Below are positions 1 to 7,690 of a stretch of 64,000 nt of DNA, one piece after another. The stretch's first letter is position 1. Each line of letters opens with the position of its first letter. The notes under the pieces were generated by a model that did no database searches, was not told the origin of the DNA, and saw nothing but the letters and a program-made list of their open reading frames with translations. Source of the DNA: Methylocella sp. (GTDB lineage: Bacteria; Pseudomonadota; Alphaproteobacteria; Rhizobiales; Beijerinckiaceae); assembly GCA_037200525.1 (NCBI GenBank), contig JBBCGG010000001.1:2088501-2152500 (forward strand), read 5' to 3'. The translations under genes were made by a program, and so were the position numbers.

Positions 1-796
1 GCCACAAGCCTCCGCACATCAACCGGAGGCTGCCCACTATGTGGCGGCACAGGGCTAGGCGCGGCGGCGAACTCTGCGGGCGGCTGTAAGCCCCGAAGCA
101 TTGCGGCCGCGAATATATGAGCGTCGGCGATGCCCGTGATGGCGCCCTTAGGTGATGTTTCGGCCATTGCATCATGCCACTGTACGCCCGCATCGCGCCC
201 CGCGATCCATGCGCGCGTCTGTGCGGCTGCGAGTTCCCAGCCAGCTTCACTAAGCGCCTCTCGCCAGTTCGCAGCGTCTTCAATTGCAGTATCCCGCTCG
301 GCCTCGGCCTTCTCGGCGCGCTCGCGCTCGGCTCCAATGTTGATGTTGGCTGCTGTGAGCGCAGCCTTGAGGCTGTCGCTAGTATTTCCATCACATTCCC
401 AAAACGCGTTTTCCATCGCCTCCACCGCGTCCGGAGCCGCTTGCGCATCTTCGATGATCTGATCGCTTTAAGATTGGCCGCTGTAAGGGCATCAGCTATG
501 TCTTGGCGAAGATGAGGAGAGCGCCCATACGCAAACGCATAGCCTCGCTTAGTGAACCTATCTCGCGCCGCTTCGACCGCATCGGAAGCCGCGCAGGCGG
601 TTGAGATGATGGCATTGAGGCCATTGAAGCGCTTGGCTAAAACGTCACGCTCCTTTTCCACGGCGACGAGACGTGCGTTTAGACGCGCGTTTTCCTGATC
701 AAGGACATCCACTCTATTCTTGAGCCCTGCGATCTCTGCTTCGTAAGCCGAGTCGCTGCGCATGGGGCTGGTGGGGGTGGGGGCGTGATTGGTCAT
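1..796 (-). CDS. Coiled-coil phage protein, partial, apparently frameshifted
   Basis: ATG at 796 begins a hydrophilic protein with an early coiled coil (AEIAGLKNRVDVLDQENARL, about residues 20-39) and a tract ending ADALTAANLK. That frame then becomes Arg/Ser-rich and unlike a protein, although it stays open to the window edge. A second minus-strand frame, open from 467 just after a TAA at 468-470, encodes a well-formed helical sequence (IIEDAQAAPDAVEAMENAF, later RAWIAGRDAGVQWHDAM) to the edge. The simplest reading is one gene with a -1 shift near 465-470. Two overlapping genes, the second starting at GTG 425 or ATG 416, are the alternative. The function is unknown; it is the most downstream visible gene of the left operon and continues beyond position 1. 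Confidence 0.55.
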   Translation of the reverse strand, partial: MTNHAPTPTSPMRSDSAYEAEIAGLKNRVDVLDQENARLNARLVAVEKERDVLAKRFNGLNAIISTACAASDAVEAARDRFTKRGYAFAYGRSPHLRQDIADALTAANLKAIRSSKMRKRLRTRWRRWKTRFGNVMEILATASRLRSQQPTSTLEPSASAPRRPRPSGILQLKTLRTGERRLVKLAGNSQPHRRAHGSRGAMRAYSGMMQWPKHHLRAPSRASPTLIYSRPQCFGAYSRPQSSPPRLALCRHIVGSLRLMCGGLW

Positions 797-799
797 GGC

Positions 800-1066
800 T
801 CAATCCCCGTTGCGCTTGATCATATCGAAGATGAACCCGTCCATGGTCTGGTTGCCGTGCTTCTCGGCGCACGTCCGATGGGTGCGGTAGTAATAGCTGC
901 GGTTGGCATAGCCGCCGATGTACATGATCGAGTGCGTTCGGATGTCGTCTGAGGTCAGCTTACAGCCGCAGAAAGGGCATGGAGCAACGTGTGGTGGATC
1001 GTAGGTGGGTTGATCAACAGCCTGCGACGGGTCGTCATACCATCCGTAAAACTGGTTCTGGCTCAA
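800..1066 (-). CDS. Small zinc-ribbon protein, Lar-like
   Basis: The open frame extends up to 1174, but the supported start is TTG 1066, which has GGAG eight bases upstream; the upstream part is Arg/Pro-rich shadow of the preceding gene. The product is 88 residues with CPFCGCKL near residue 30 followed by His and Cys residues (HRTCAEKH), a likely zinc site. Small phage proteins with a CPFCGG-type motif include the Lar/restriction-alleviation group, but only the zinc knuckle is visible here. It is the penultimate visible gene of the left operon. Confidence 0.6.
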   Translation of the reverse strand: MSQNQFYGWYDDPSQAVDQPTYDPPHVAPCPFCGCKLTSDDIRTHSIMYIGGYANRSYYYRTHRTCAEKHGNQTMDGFIFDMIKRNGD

Positions 1067-1094
1067 TTGGTTTTCTCCTGGTCTCGGGCGGTGG

Positions 1095-1511
1095 TCACGA
1101 CGCGCTCTCCTTTGCCGCGAGAGGGCGGGCGGCGATAAAGGCGGTCCTGCGTTGCTGGCCGGCTGCCCAGACATCCGTGTCGATTAGCGCTTTGTCGCGC
1201 CGCCGCTCCGCTCGGGTAGTCGTGGCGAGGATCCGCTCAACCCATCCGACGCAGCTAAATGTTCGGCACATGACCGGCCGTTGCGCGTAAATCGAGCACC
1301 TGCTGTCTTTCAGATAGACGCAGGCCCCGTCTTCACCATGCGGGAGAACCCATCCGATGTAGCTCGGAAGGGTTTAGGTCAGAAAAGGATTATCCAGTCT
1401 GTAGGCCTCGGGATACGCGGACGGATCATCACCTTTGACCAGGGCGACCAGTTCGCGGCGGCAGCAAGCCGAGCACGATCCGCAATCGACTTTCTCATCT
1501 GCGCCCATCAC
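1095..1511 (-). pseudogene. YkgJ-family cysteine-cluster protein with an in-frame TAA
   Basis: ATG 1511 overlaps the upstream stop as ATGA. Residues 8-15 carry DCGSCSACC, the CxxCxxCC cluster of the YkgJ (UPF0153) family of putative Fe-S or zinc proteins. Codon 46 is TAA (1374-1376). The same frame then continues without interruption to TGA 1095-1097 and holds the rest of the family signature: GACVYL, RCSIYAQRPVMCRTFSC. Both halves are therefore one gene split by a point nonsense change, not a frameshift. Family members are usually about 100-140 residues, matching the 138 sense codons of the whole span. It is either a pseudogene, an assembly error, or a readthrough gene. Confidence 0.8.
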
Positions 1512-1744
1512 ACGACTCCACGAAGAACAGAGCGCACCAAAGCGGATTGCCGCGCCATCTCTTGCAGCAGCCACCCCGGCTCGCGCGCGGGGAACAGCAC
1601 GTCCTTGATCCGGTCTTCCGGTCGCACTGGCGCCGGATAGGCCTGCGAAATGGAGTCGAAAATCACCCCATCATAGCGCAGCGCTAGCGAGCCCTTTTCG
1701 ACGTAGGCGTGAATTTGATCCAGATTCAATTTGGCGAAGATCAA
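1508..1744 (-). CDS. Hypothetical phage protein, 78 aa
   Basis: A short acidic-to-neutral protein (starts MIFAKLNLDQIHAYVEKG, contains PAPVRPEDRIKDVLFP). Its stop overlaps the next ATG by ATGA, and its own start overlaps the end of the HNH gene, so it is embedded in a tightly coupled operon. No domain is recognised. The coupling on both sides is the main support that it is real. Confidence 0.65.
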   Translation of the reverse strand: MIFAKLNLDQIHAYVEKGSLALRYDGVIFDSISQAYPAPVRPEDRIKDVLFPAREPGWLLQEMARQSALVRSVLRGVV

Positions 1745-2139
1745 GATGCTTCCTTCGTGTCTTGGTAGAGGGCGCGCGGCGGCAGAGCGGTACGGTCGAA
1801 ACGGCGCTCTTTTGGCTCGGCTCGGCGCGATGGGATCTTTGCGCGGGTCTCATCTTTGATTCCGAGATGCGCATCCTTCTGGCGTTTAGCTTTGACGATC
1901 GCCGGCATGTCCTGCATCGCGGTCTTGACTTCAGCACATTCGAAATGGGCCGGGCCGCGGTTCGATAGGTCATTCGTGCCACCGAGACCCAGCGCGCGAA
2001 TGTGCTCGTCGATCCAAACCTTTCGCGGGTCGATCGGTAATTTGCAGATTATGCAAATCCCGCCATGAGTTTCCCACATGGTCCGGCGCTGGGTTTTCGT
2101 CAGCGGCTTGCGCTTTGTGGTGGCGACATCCTGCATCAT
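1741..2139 (-). CDS. HNH endonuclease domain protein
   Basis: The frame is open to 2292, but the start is taken at ATG 2139, which overlaps the TGA of the upstream gene; the upstream 51 codons are Arg-rich shadow. The product is about 132 residues. Residues 25-60 hold CIICKLPID, then IDEHI, then LGGTNDLSNRGPAHFEC, fitting an HNH/zinc-ribbon nuclease fold with Cys pair, His and Asn. HNH proteins in phage recombination operons nick or cut DNA in packaging or recombination. Here it lies directly downstream of the exonuclease region, so a recombination role is inferred. Confidence 0.75.
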   Translation of the reverse strand: MMQDVATTKRKPLTKTQRRTMWETHGGICIICKLPIDPRKVWIDEHIRALGLGGTNDLSNRGPAHFECAEVKTAMQDMPAIVKAKRQKDAHLGIKDETRAKIPSRRAEPKERRFDRTALPPRALYQDTKEAS

Positions 2140-2660
2140 GCCGCTCGCCCGGCGTTCTCTTCGAGCTCCTTGCGCGTCACGCCGATCAAGGATTGCGCAT
2201 AATCGAGCACCGCGTTTTTGGACTCGTTGAACGCTTTCTTGCCCATCGCGCGCTCGCTCTGGCTTTGGGCGGTCCAGATCGTCACGACGCACCGATCCAC
2301 CAAGATCAGGGCGTATTCGTCATTGCTCGGGCGTACGAACATCTGCAGTTCGCGCGCCTCGGCGCCGGTCCGGGCGACAAATTGGCGAGAATCTGCGTAT
2401 CCGCATTTGATCAGGGCGTACTTGCGCAAATGCTCGGGTGTGGGAAATTGCTCAGCACGGTTCTCTGGCAAATTCCGCCAGACTTCCTTGAGGGAGGCGA
2501 AATAATGGCCGCGCGACGCCTGCGAGACATTCTCGACCACGGCGAGCTTATAGGTTTCGCCTATGCAGAATTGCTTGTCTGCTTCGGCGGCGTTGCGCGG
2601 GCCGATCGGCGACATGGATTCGCCGTCCCATTTCCAGTGCAGCGCAATATCAGACATCAT
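2136..2660 (-). CDS. Conserved phage protein of recombination operon, unknown role
   Basis: A 174-residue protein starting MMSDIALHWKWDG, with GKKAFNESKNAVLDYAQSLIGV near the C-terminus. It is a familiar hypothetical of alphaproteobacterial temperate phages but I assign no function. Its start overlaps the stop of the YqaJ exonuclease gene and its stop overlaps the HNH start, so all three are translationally coupled. The second ATG (2657) is an equally possible start. Confidence 0.7.
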   Translation of the reverse strand: MMSDIALHWKWDGESMSPIGPRNAAEADKQFCIGETYKLAVVENVSQASRGHYFASLKEVWRNLPENRAEQFPTPEHLRKYALIKCGYADSRQFVARTGAEARELQMFVRPSNDEYALILVDRCVVTIWTAQSQSERAMGKKAFNESKNAVLDYAQSLIGVTRKELEENAGRAA

Positions 2661-3271
2661 TTTCCCCAGGCGCGGATTTTCTCGACGGTCTCGTGCAGTT
2701 CAGCGCTGAAGGCGTCGACGGCCGCGCGAAGCCGGGCGATATATGCCTCGTCGCGATAGGCCCTCTTGATGAAGACCGGCATGCGGGGCCAGTACACCAG
2801 AAGGTCGATCCACTCGCGCTCGGCGACCCAAAGCGAGCCCTGGGTCTGCGCGACATGCTCGCTGGGAAACTCTCCCTTGAAGATTGTATCGATCAAGAGA
2901 TCGCCGCGCTGGGTCTTGATTTCCAGCATTCCATCGCGGCCGAGCAAAGAATCCGGCGAGCACCCTTTGTTGTCGCTACGGATGAATCCGACACGCTTGG
3001 GGTCTAAATCGCGGCGCATGGCGTAATAGTCACGCGCCTCTGCCTCCATGACCTTGCCGCGCTCCATAGCGCCGTTGGTGAACGACTCCAGCGGCTCCCC
3101 GGTGACGACCTCGGCCGCCAGACGCCGGAGGTAGCTCGCGCGCGTCTTGCTCTCGCCGCCGTCCCTGCCTTTCATAATGAGGCAGGCGAATTCCGAGGCC
3201 GTGGGGATGCCGGAACGGACTTTTCTCCATTCGTCGGTTCCCTGCTCGATGTCCTCATAAATTTGCATCAT
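2657..3271 (-). CDS. YqaJ-like viral exonuclease (lambda exonuclease superfamily)
   Basis: A 204-residue protein of the YqaJ/lambda Exo (PD-(D/E)XK) superfamily, which degrades one strand of a duplex 5'->3' to give ssDNA for an annealing protein. Visible landmarks are IEQGTDEWRKVRSGIPTAS at the N-terminus (typical Q-G/T-xEW..R.g..TAS), MERGKVMEAEARDYY, CSPDSLLG (Asp), and MLEIKTQRGD, the E-x-K nuclease core near residue 117. Length is usual for the family. Its natural partner, the ERF annealing protein, is encoded upstream in the same operon. The start may be the second ATG (3268). Confidence 0.9.
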   Translation of the reverse strand: MMQIYEDIEQGTDEWRKVRSGIPTASEFACLIMKGRDGGESKTRASYLRRLAAEVVTGEPLESFTNGAMERGKVMEAEARDYYAMRRDLDPKRVGFIRSDNKGCSPDSLLGRDGMLEIKTQRGDLLIDTIFKGEFPSEHVAQTQGSLWVAEREWIDLLVYWPRMPVFIKRAYRDEAYIARLRAAVDAFSAELHETVEKIRAWGK

Positions 3272-3272
3272 G

Positions 3273-3575
3273 TCAAATCTCCTCCGTCGCGATTTCCGTC
3301 GCCGGAAGAGCGGACTTCAGGAGATCGGCAAGGGCGCGGAGGTGCGCTTCGGATTGACGGACGCGCTCCTCGGCCATTTTAAGATTGTGGATATACGCGT
3401 GAGCTTTCGTAGGCTCGACGACCAATCCGATCGGTAGATACACGTCCCTCCCGTAGGAATCCTTGAACTTGTGGCCAGGCATTGCCGTCATAGAACTGTA
3501 CCCTGCGGCATTGGCGATCTCGCGCCCGGTAGCCTCAATCAGGTAGCCGTCGGCAGTGTTTCCGATGATTTTCAT
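3273..3575 (-). CDS. Hypothetical phage protein with C-terminal coiled coil, 100 aa
   Basis: Lies between the coiled-coil protein and the exonuclease with only one base before the latter. The N-terminal half (IGNTADGYLIEATGREIANAAG) looks like a small beta-rich domain and the C-terminal third (MAEERVRQSEAHLRALADLL) is a predicted helix. No family recognised. Position in the exonuclease/ERF operon suggests a recombination accessory role (inference only). Confidence 0.65.
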   Translation of the reverse strand: MKIIGNTADGYLIEATGREIANAAGYSSMTAMPGHKFKDSYGRDVYLPIGLVVEPTKAHAYIHNLKMAEERVRQSEAHLRALADLLKSALPATEIATEEI

Positions 3576-3583
3576 TTGTCGCC

Positions 3584-4582
3584 TCAGTAGGAAATTGTGA
3601 CGTGGGGGATCAGCTTCTTAGCGATGAGCCCGATTACAGTACGCGCCTGATCTTCAGTGAGGCCGCCTTGGACAAGGGCGGCCGCAGCGGCGCGGTTTAT
3701 TTGTCCGCAATGGTTTCGGTTGGCTTCACGAAGGGCAGCTTCTTTCGCCTCCCTATCGACGGCCTCGGCGGCTTCCCGCTTCAAGCGCTGCTCGGTTTCG
3801 AGGGCGCGTCGGTTGGCGGCCTCAGCGTCCAGCTTTAATTGCAGTTCCCGACGTTCGGCCGCTTCACGCTCGGCCTTGGCCGCAGCTTCAAGCTTCTCTC
3901 GTTCCGCCTTGGCGATAGCCGTCGCTCGCTCCTCGGCCTTAGCTTCGGCCTCGCGTCGGATCGTTTCGTCGCGATCTTTGGCCTCGCGCTCGGCCGCCAG
4001 CTTGCGTAACTCGGCAAGTTCGGCCTGCTCGGCTTCAAATTTCTCACGCTTCTCCAACGCCGCGCGTAAGCTGCGCAGACTGGCGTCCTTGGCGCGCGCA
4101 TATTCCGGCTCAAATTCTTCGCAGTTGGCCGGGGTGATCTCGACGGCGTCTGAGGCTTGGATCAACTGGCGCAACTCGGCCGCCGTGACCTCGAGTGACG
4201 GCGAAGATAGAGCCGCGATCGCGTCGGTGTGTTTTTTTACGCGCGTCTCCTCTGCCGTCTCCCAATCGGTGAGTGGCTTGCGGACTTCCTCCTTCCAAGC
4301 ATCCAACGTGTCGCGGATATGCTTCCGCGCTGCATCGATCTTCTTCGGAACGGCCTTTTGGTCGTCCGCGAGTTTTTTGCCGAGATCGTCCAGATAGGTT
4401 TTCGACCTCGCGACGCTGTAGGCGATGGCTGCGATATCCTTTCGTCCCCGAGCCGTCTTGATATCCGGGACGAAAGCGTCGATTTCCTTGCGGACCCGCG
4501 CCAGGATAGGGTCTATAGCGTTCTCAGTCGTGAAAACGGAGAAGACGGTCTGCGGCGGGATCGCGACGAGTTCCTGATTCAT
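3584..4582 (-). CDS. Long coiled-coil phage protein (DUF1351-like?)
   Basis: A 332-residue protein. The N-terminal 150 residues are helical and fairly conserved in look (ARGRKDIAAIAYSVARSKTYLD, RKPLTDWETAEE). Residues about 160-290 are an almost uninterrupted Ala/Glu/Lys/Arg coiled coil. The C-terminal 40 residues form a small globular end (GLTEDQARTVIGLIAKKLIPHVTI). It overlaps the ERF stop by one base. Proteins of this shape often sit with ERF/RecT annealing proteins in phages; I cannot assign a biochemical function. Strong Ala/Glu bias here produces long false ORFs on the opposite strand. Confidence 0.8.
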   Translation of the reverse strand: MNQELVAIPPQTVFSVFTTENAIDPILARVRKEIDAFVPDIKTARGRKDIAAIAYSVARSKTYLDDLGKKLADDQKAVPKKIDAARKHIRDTLDAWKEEVRKPLTDWETAEETRVKKHTDAIAALSSPSLEVTAAELRQLIQASDAVEITPANCEEFEPEYARAKDASLRSLRAALEKREKFEAEQAELAELRKLAAEREAKDRDETIRREAEAKAEERATAIAKAEREKLEAAAKAEREAAERRELQLKLDAEAANRRALETEQRLKREAAEAVDREAKEAALREANRNHCGQINRAAAAALVQGGLTEDQARTVIGLIAKKLIPHVTISY

Positions 4583-5394
4583 TATTCTCCCCTCGCTTTG
4601 CGGTTGGCGTCCGCCAACGTGTCGTTGATGACGCGAATGATTTCATCGAAGCGTCCGGCCGGAATCTGCTCAAAGCTTTCGGCCTTGAGGAATTTCAGAA
4701 GCTTCACCCGGTTGACGATTTTGGCCCGATCTATCAGCGCGTCGATTTCGGTAATCTGATCTTTCGATAGGAAAACCATGCCGCCACCGGCGCGCCCGTC
4801 ATCGTCCTCGCTGCGCGTACTGCTCAGGTTCAAAAGCGCCATGGCGACGTATCGTTTGCCATAGCTGGTGGATGACCCCACGGCTTGAACCGCGTTCTTG
4901 CTGCCGGTGCTATCGTGCGGCAGCGTCATCGTGGTCTCTTCCTGATGGCCTCCCGCGTGACTCAAAATGCCGGTGACGGTGATCTTGCCGTCGCTGGCGA
5001 GGCCCGTGCGGAAAGAAATGGCAAACCCGTGCTTGCCGAGAACCGGGCGGATTGCCTGATTGATGTCGTCCCAGCGCGCATAAGGCGTTTCTTGCTGGAT
5101 CTCGCCAGGCTTATCCTTTTTGTGGATCGTGATTTTGCCACGCTCTTCGATAATCGGAAGGTCAGGCTGCATGGCCGATAGAGCGGCGGAATAGGCGGTT
5201 TTCGCCCGCGCGGCCTCGACGCGCTCATACATCGCCATGAGCCGCTCCATCTTATCGACGTTGACGGAGGGATCGCGCGCGGCCTTGCTGATTACGGCGA
5301 GAAGGGAATCTCCATCCGACACGGGCGCGGAAACCACGGCGCCGCGCCGATCGTCGATCGCGGCGATTTGCCGTCCGGCTGATTGCTCGTTCAT
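4582..5394 (-). CDS. erf: ERF-family single-strand annealing protein
   Basis: ATG 5394 is chosen because it overlaps the upstream stop as ATGA; the longer frame to 5466 is Arg/His-rich shadow. The 270-residue product matches the ERF superfamily (P22 Erf): an early helix (KMERLMAMYERVEAARAKTAY), then YARWDDINQAIRPVLGKHGF near residue 100, a beta-rich segment, and GSSTSYGKRYVAMALLNL near 170, the family hallmark. Erf anneals complementary ssDNA for phage recombination and genome circularisation and pairs with the YqaJ exonuclease encoded downstream. The presence of Erf fits a P22-like phage. Confidence 0.92.
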   Translation of the reverse strand: MNEQSAGRQIAAIDDRRGAVVSAPVSDGDSLLAVISKAARDPSVNVDKMERLMAMYERVEAARAKTAYSAALSAMQPDLPIIEERGKITIHKKDKPGEIQQETPYARWDDINQAIRPVLGKHGFAISFRTGLASDGKITVTGILSHAGGHQEETTMTLPHDSTGSKNAVQAVGSSTSYGKRYVAMALLNLSSTRSEDDDGRAGGGMVFLSKDQITEIDALIDRAKIVNRVKLLKFLKAESFEQIPAGRFDEIIRVINDTLADANRKARGE

Positions 5395-5642
5395 GACATC
5401 ACCTTCGACCAAAGAGACGCCGCGATGCAGACGATCGCGATGGCGCACATCAGGCGCCTTACCCAACGCAACTGCGCCCGCACTTCGCGCGCGGCTGGGG
5501 ATTCCACTTCTCGAACTTCGTCGAGCCCGGAACTAAAAAGTTCGAACTCTTCGGTGGCATAGCCGGGGCGCTCGCCGTGGCTAAGCTCGCGATTAAAATA
5601 ATTCGGATCATGGTCGCCTCCGAAGGCTGATAGGGTTTTCAT
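5391..5642 (-). CDS. Small membrane-anchored protein, 83 aa
   Basis: Has a hydrophilic N-terminus rich in acidic residues and one C-terminal transmembrane helix (LMCAIAIVCIAASLW) close to the end. It overlaps the ERF start by ATGA and the upstream gene by four bases. Function unknown; it could be a recombination accessory, a Kil-like or a host-interference peptide. Confidence 0.6.
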   Translation of the reverse strand: MKTLSAFGGDHDPNYFNRELSHGERPGYATEEFELFSSGLDEVREVESPAAREVRAQLRWVRRLMCAIAIVCIAASLWSKVMS

Positions 5643-5986
5643 TCGGACGGTCCTTCCGCTTTTTTGATTGCGGCGACGGCTTTAAGAACGCGCTTGCTGC
5701 TGTCCGCTTGCACGCCGAGTTTATAGTGGGCGGCGCGCAACATGCTGAGCATGTCGCGTAACGCTTCGAGCAATTCCGGCGCGGCCGCAATAAGCCGGGC
5801 ATTGGGCACGGCCTCGTCTTCGTTGAACCAATAAGGTCTCGGCGTATTTGTGACCGGGTCAGGAGACATCACGTAGCAATCGCAAATCGTTCGGCCGGCA
5901 TGGTCTATGACGTAAGGACCGTGATGTTCAGTGCCGGCAACGTATTCCCACTGGTCCGGTAACGGCTTTGTCTGGCGCGCCCTCAT
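5639..5986 (-). CDS. Conserved small phage protein, 115 aa
   Basis: Contains the segment VPNARLIAAAPELLEALRDML near residues 60-80, a very common motif in small phage early proteins of unknown function, and a preceding beta-rich part (QWEYVAGTEHHGPYVIDHAG). The motif and the four-base overlap with the next gene make it a confident gene, but with no assigned activity. Confidence 0.75.
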   Translation of the reverse strand: MRARQTKPLPDQWEYVAGTEHHGPYVIDHAGRTICDCYVMSPDPVTNTPRPYWFNEDEAVPNARLIAAAPELLEALRDMLSMLRAAHYKLGVQADSSKRVLKAVAAIKKAEGPSE

Positions 5987-6227
5987 TCTGCCGCCATCGC
6001 GATTTGCGCCGGCTCTGCGGTGCGCCTTCGTCCATAATCGCCTTGAAGCTGGCCAGCGCTCGCTTGAGCCGATCCGGCGCGGATTTGGTCAGAAGAATGG
6101 AGACGCTTTCCAGACGCTCAGAGCGATCAATTGGATCGACGGTCTTCGCGATGATCTGGACGCCGCCGAACACGGCGTTTTCCGACATCGCAACGTCGAT
6201 CACGTCTTCGATTATGGTATGAGCCAT
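5928..6227 (-). CDS. Hypothetical phage protein, 99 aa
   Basis: Starts MAHTIIEDVIDVAMSENAVF and is protein-like over its first 70 residues; the last 30 (RRKSRWRQNEGAPDKAV) are basic and overlap the downstream gene by 59 bases. The long overlap suggests a small frameshift near 5990 or that only the first part is meaningful. No function recognised. Confidence 0.5.
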   Translation of the reverse strand: MAHTIIEDVIDVAMSENAVFGGVQIIAKTVDPIDRSERLESVSILLTKSAPDRLKRALASFKAIMDEGAPQSRRKSRWRQNEGAPDKAVTGPVGIRCRH

Positions 6228-6546
6228 GTTCAGGCCCTCCGCGCGGCGAGACGACGGGCGCGGCCAATCAAGATCACGGCGCGCGCGTTGACGGCATGGA
6301 TCTCTCCGCCGAAGCCGAAGTGCCGGCGAGCGTTATCGCGCTCCTCGTCGAGAAGCATTTTCCCGACGGCGATCACCTTCTGGTTGTTGTAATCTTCAAA
6401 CGCCTGCCAGAGGGACGGCCAGATGTTTTCCAGCTCCGCAGGTTTGGCGAGCAGGCGATAGGCCCGCGCCTTGATCATCTCGCGCGCTGTCTTGATCGCG
6501 CGAGCCCTGATGTTCTTCACGGCATCGGCGAGAGCGTCGTCGCTAG

Positions 6547-7410
6547 GCCGTGGTGACGAATTCGGCGTTTGGGGGATTCTCGCGAGGATCTTTCCATGAT
6601 TCAAGGCTGATTTTTGGAGATCAGCCTTGATGATTCGGGATGTCGATGCGCTGCGAGACGATCAATGGGAGCGGCTTTGTGATCTTGTGCCAGGCGGAAG
6701 AGCCGGCCAGCGCGGGCCGCGCTGCGACAATCGACGCTTCGTCGACGCGCTGTTATGGATGGCCCGCTCGGGCGGCCGCTGGCGCGATCTGCCCGAACGC
6801 TTCGGCGACCATCAGGCGGTGAAACGCCGCTACTATCGCTGGATCGAGCGCGGCGCCTTGGACGGATTTCTTGAGGCATTCACCGCCGAGGCCGATCTCG
6901 AATGGCTGATGATCGACTCAACAATCGTGCGCGCCCATCAGCACGCGGCCGGCGCAAGGATCGCCAAAGGGGGGCGGATGCCCAAGGCCTGGGCCGCTCT
7001 CGCGGTGGTTTGAGCACCAAAATCCACGCCGCGACAGACGCACTCGGCAACCCCGTTCGGCTCCTTCTCGGACCTGGGCAGCGCAACGACATCACAAAAG
7101 CGCACGCCCTGATCGAAGGCTTTGCGGCCGATGCGATCATCGCCGATAAAGGTTATGACGCCAATCACTTGCGCAAGGCTGTTCTTATGCGTGAGGCTGA
7201 GCCGGTGATCCCATCAAAATCCAATCGCCGCGCGCCGCTCCCCTACGACAAGGCGCTCTACAAGGAGCGCAATCTCGTCGAGCGTTTCTTCAATAAACTG
7301 AAGCAGTTCCGGCGCGTCGCAACCCGATACGACAAGCTCCTCGCAAACTACCGAGGCTTCGTATTGCTCGCCGCTATTGCTATCATGCTCAGGTAATTCG
7401 TCACTACTGC
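6547..7410 (+). mobile_element. IS5-family insertion sequence, copy 1 (864 bp)
   Basis: Ends are imperfect inverted repeats (left GCCGTGGTGACGAATT, right complement GCAGTAGTGACGAATT; two mismatches) flanked by CTAG on both sides (6543-6546 and 7411-7414). It encodes a two-frame DDE transposase. A second copy of the same length lies at 46089-46952 in the opposite orientation, with only a handful of differences seen by eye. Four-base CTAG-type duplications are typical of the IS427-like group of IS5. Boundaries come from comparing the two copies. Confidence 0.93.
6627..7396 (+). CDS. IS5-family transposase, two frames joined by frameshift
   Basis: Frame one (6627-7013) begins MMIRDVDALRDDQWERL and holds the N-terminal domain and the first catalytic Asp (LMIDSTIVRAHQHAAG). 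Frame two, open to 7396, holds GGLSTKIHAATDALGNPV, ADKGYDANHLRKAV (second Asp) and the Glu region KERNLVERFFNKLKQFRRVATRYDK. The frames meet around an AAAGGGGGG run at 6966-6974, a plausible -1 slippage site; IS5 members of this group commonly make the full transposase this way. Both copies share this arrangement, so it is not decay. Confidence 0.9.
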
Positions 7411-7542
7411 CTAGCTTCTTGGCGCGCAACGAACGGCCGGAGATCAATATGCGTCGGCGCGATCGGGGACGCGGGCGGGGCATAAAAAGCGACTGCGGGG
7501 GATGCGTTGGCCATGTCGGCGCTCCATCGGGTTGATGGGAAA

Positions 7543-7596
7543 AGACTATGGGAAAACTACCATCTCGTCAACATAGAAATGGGAGGAAACCCATTT
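7543..7596 (-). promoter_or_regulatory. Left early promoter with two repressor-operator-like palindromes
   Basis: On the minus strand TTGACG (7566-7571) and TAGTCT (7543-7548) are 17 bases apart, a good sigma-70 promoter reading into the left operon, whose first ATG is at 7514. Two palindromes with the same half-site overlap or abut it: AAATGGG-N6-CCCATTT at 7577-7596, just upstream of -35, and ATGGG-N6-ACCAT at 7548-7563 inside the spacer. Their centres are 31 bp apart. The same half-site and spacing occur at 11945-11966 in the repressor/Cro intergenic region, so this is inferred to be the left operator set of the prophage repressor. Confidence 0.7.
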
Positions 7597-7617
7597 TATT
7601 TGCGCGCGCCGATTCGT

Positions 7618-7645
7618 GCTGCTATCCTACGCATGCAAACGGGAG
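7618..7645. repeat. 28-bp direct repeat, copy 1
   Basis: An exact 28-base sequence (begins GCTGCTATCCTACGCATG) that recurs at 61209-61236 in the same orientation. Here it lies just upstream of the left promoter. No similarity is evident beyond the repeat except a few following bases. Its role is unknown; the two copies do not bracket the whole prophage, so they are unlikely to be attachment sites. Confidence 0.7.
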
Positions 7646-7690
7646 GCGGGTGCCCGCTCTCGACGTCGCGAATGGGGTCCGGGCTCGATC

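Larger units (their letters stand above)
6230..7514 (-). pseudogene. First gene of left operon, disrupted by IS5-type element
   Basis: Removing 6547-7410 and one CTAG copy restores a single frame (6230-6546 plus 7415-7514, 417 bases, 138 residues). It begins at ATG 7514 with GGAG about nine bases upstream, reads MANASPAVAFYAPP, continues VARQEASDDALADAVKNI across the insertion point, then is helical (RAIKTAREMIKARAYRL). As it stands, the distal part can only be expressed from ATG 6604 inside the IS, giving 24 IS-derived residues fused to the tail. No family is recognised. It is the promoter-proximal gene of the left operon, so the insertion may also be polar on the recombination genes. Confidence 0.85.

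Noticed and set aside
3657-4397. Long plus-strand frame of 246 codons opposite the coiled-coil gene
   Set aside because: Ser/Ala/Arg-rich antisense shadow of the Ala/Glu/Lys coiled coil; no start signal and the minus-strand gene is clearly coupled to ERF.
6966-6974. Frameshift in IS5 transposase as decay
   Set aside because: Both near-identical copies and the unrelated 831-bp element have the same two-frame layout, which fits programmed frameshifting.
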